Shown here: piece by piece, positions 6,354 to 6,792 of the stretch | Numbering within the stretch: position 1 is the stretch's first letter | Layout of the letters: the number at the start of each line of letters is the position of its first letter | DNA from: an uncultured Clostridia bacterium | Lineage (GTDB): Bacteria; Bacillota; Clostridia; JAAYHZ01 | DNA length: 6,792 bases | Direction of reading: 5' to 3' | Assembly: GCA_937894465.1 (NCBI GenBank) | Contig: CALCRE010000070.1 | Span: 1-6,792 of the forward strand | The notes under the pieces: model-generated | What the model was told of the DNA's origin: nothing | Seen by the model: the letters and a program-made list of their open reading frames with translations, nothing else | The model's database searches: none | Program-made: the position numbers and the translations under genes

Positions 6354-6383
6354 TTGACATTCCTATTTATTAATAAGTCTAAT
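6354..6383 (+). promoter_or_regulatory. Promoter of the serine recombinase gene
   Basis: A perfect TTGACA -35 (6354-6359) is followed after 18 bases by TCTAAT (6378-6383, 5/6 of the consensus). The 10-base perfect palindrome TTATTAATAA (6367-6376) lies in the spacer and could be an operator. The predicted start site lies just upstream of the ribosome site, so the recombinase can be transcribed apart from the protease. Confidence 0.55.
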
Positions 6384-6409
6384 TATTCATTAATCACGGA
6401 GGTATTATC

Positions 6410-6792
6410 ATGGCTGATGAAAATAAAATAATACATTACATCCCGCCATTGCCTCCGAAACGGGAAAAGCGTGTAGGCATCTACTGCCGTGTGAGCACAA
6501 GCAGTGCTGATCAGTTAAAAAGTCTTACCGCCCAAGTATCGGCGTTAACAAGATTGTCAGCGGCTAATCCTAAATGGCTATTGGTTGATGTATATATAGA
6601 TATTGCTTCAAGCAAGACAGGTTCTTCTCGAAAAGAGTTTTCTCGTATGCTGCAGGACTGTAAGTCTCGTGATATAGAAATAATCCTAACCAAGAGCATC
6701 AGCAGATTCGGCCGCGATACTGTAGAGATTCTTGATGCGTTGAACCAGCTAAGGGTTCTTGGCGTTCGGGTCATATTTGAACAGGAAGTACT
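6410..6792 (+). CDS. Large serine recombinase, N-terminal part
   Basis: The first 127 residues are present and the gene runs off the window. The N-terminal catalytic resolvase domain is clear: VGIYCRVSTSS carries the nucleophile Ser29 with Arg27 beside it, followed by SLTAQVSAL, a SSKTGSSRKEF loop, and TKSISRFGRDTVEILDAL, with the conserved arginines of the active site. The short leader with IPPLPPKREKR before the catalytic domain is typical of large serine recombinases from clostridial integrative elements, which often occur as two or three tandem genes. They cut and rejoin DNA at attachment sites through a Ser-DNA linkage. The start is fixed by GGAGG at 6398-6402, seven bases from the ATG. 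The zinc-ribbon and coiled-coil parts expected downstream cannot be seen. The gene marks the edge or core of a mobile element. Confidence 0.9.
   Translation, partial: MADENKIIHYIPPLPPKREKRVGIYCRVSTSSADQLKSLTAQVSALTRLSAANPKWLLVDVYIDIASSKTGSSRKEFSRMLQDCKSRDIEIILTKSISRFGRDTVEILDALNQLRVLGVRVIFEQEV

Noticed and set aside
6511..6774. Minus-strand frame opposite the recombinase
   Set aside because: The plus strand carries clear resolvase motifs over the same bases, so this is a shadow.

Overview
The window looks like chromosome from a low-to-mid G+C Bacillota, most likely a clostridial-type anaerobe. This rests on Gram-positive-style GGAGG ribosome binding sites, a lipobox protein, the style of the M18 aminopeptidase, and a serine recombinase of the kind common in clostridial mobile elements. 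No rRNA or tRNA gene is visible to fix the taxonomy. All supported genes read left to right.

Region 1 (1-4575) looks like resident chromosome. It starts inside an alpha-oxoamine synthase family PLP enzyme (C-terminal 104 residues). This overlaps a two-domain VOC (glyoxalase/dioxygenase fold) protein by ATGA, and a classical NADP(H)-type short-chain dehydrogenase follows 14 bases later. The three look translationally coupled and may make an amino-ketone and reduce it to an amino-alcohol, as in sphingoid-base chemistry, but the substrate cannot be read from the sequence. An unrecognised lipoprotein follows after an 83-base gap holding a 22-base near-palindrome. Then comes an M18 zinc aminopeptidase with all its metal-site motifs, closed by a strong intrinsic terminator at 4541-4575.

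Region 2 (4576-5245) has no intact gene but carries debris. A 21-codon fragment (4775-4840) matches the C-terminal end of a RlmD/RumA-type 23S rRNA uracil-5-methyltransferase, with a stop codon where the rest of the gene should be. It is followed by a terminator-like hairpin, an interrupted inverted repeat, and four spaced copies of a TTAGATGT-type repeat that resemble the end of an insertion sequence. Two promoter-like signals lie beyond. I read this as an insertion or recombination scar.

Region 3 (5246-6792) looks mobile. It has a markedly AT-rich, cysteine-rich, leaderless subtilisin-family (S8) protease with a complete catalytic triad. Next, behind a good promoter, is the start of a large serine recombinase that runs off the window. 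The protease may be cargo or an accessory gene of the element. The most notable points are this pairing, the rRNA methyltransferase scar and the spaced repeats. I see no CRISPR array and no recognisable new defence system within these bounds.
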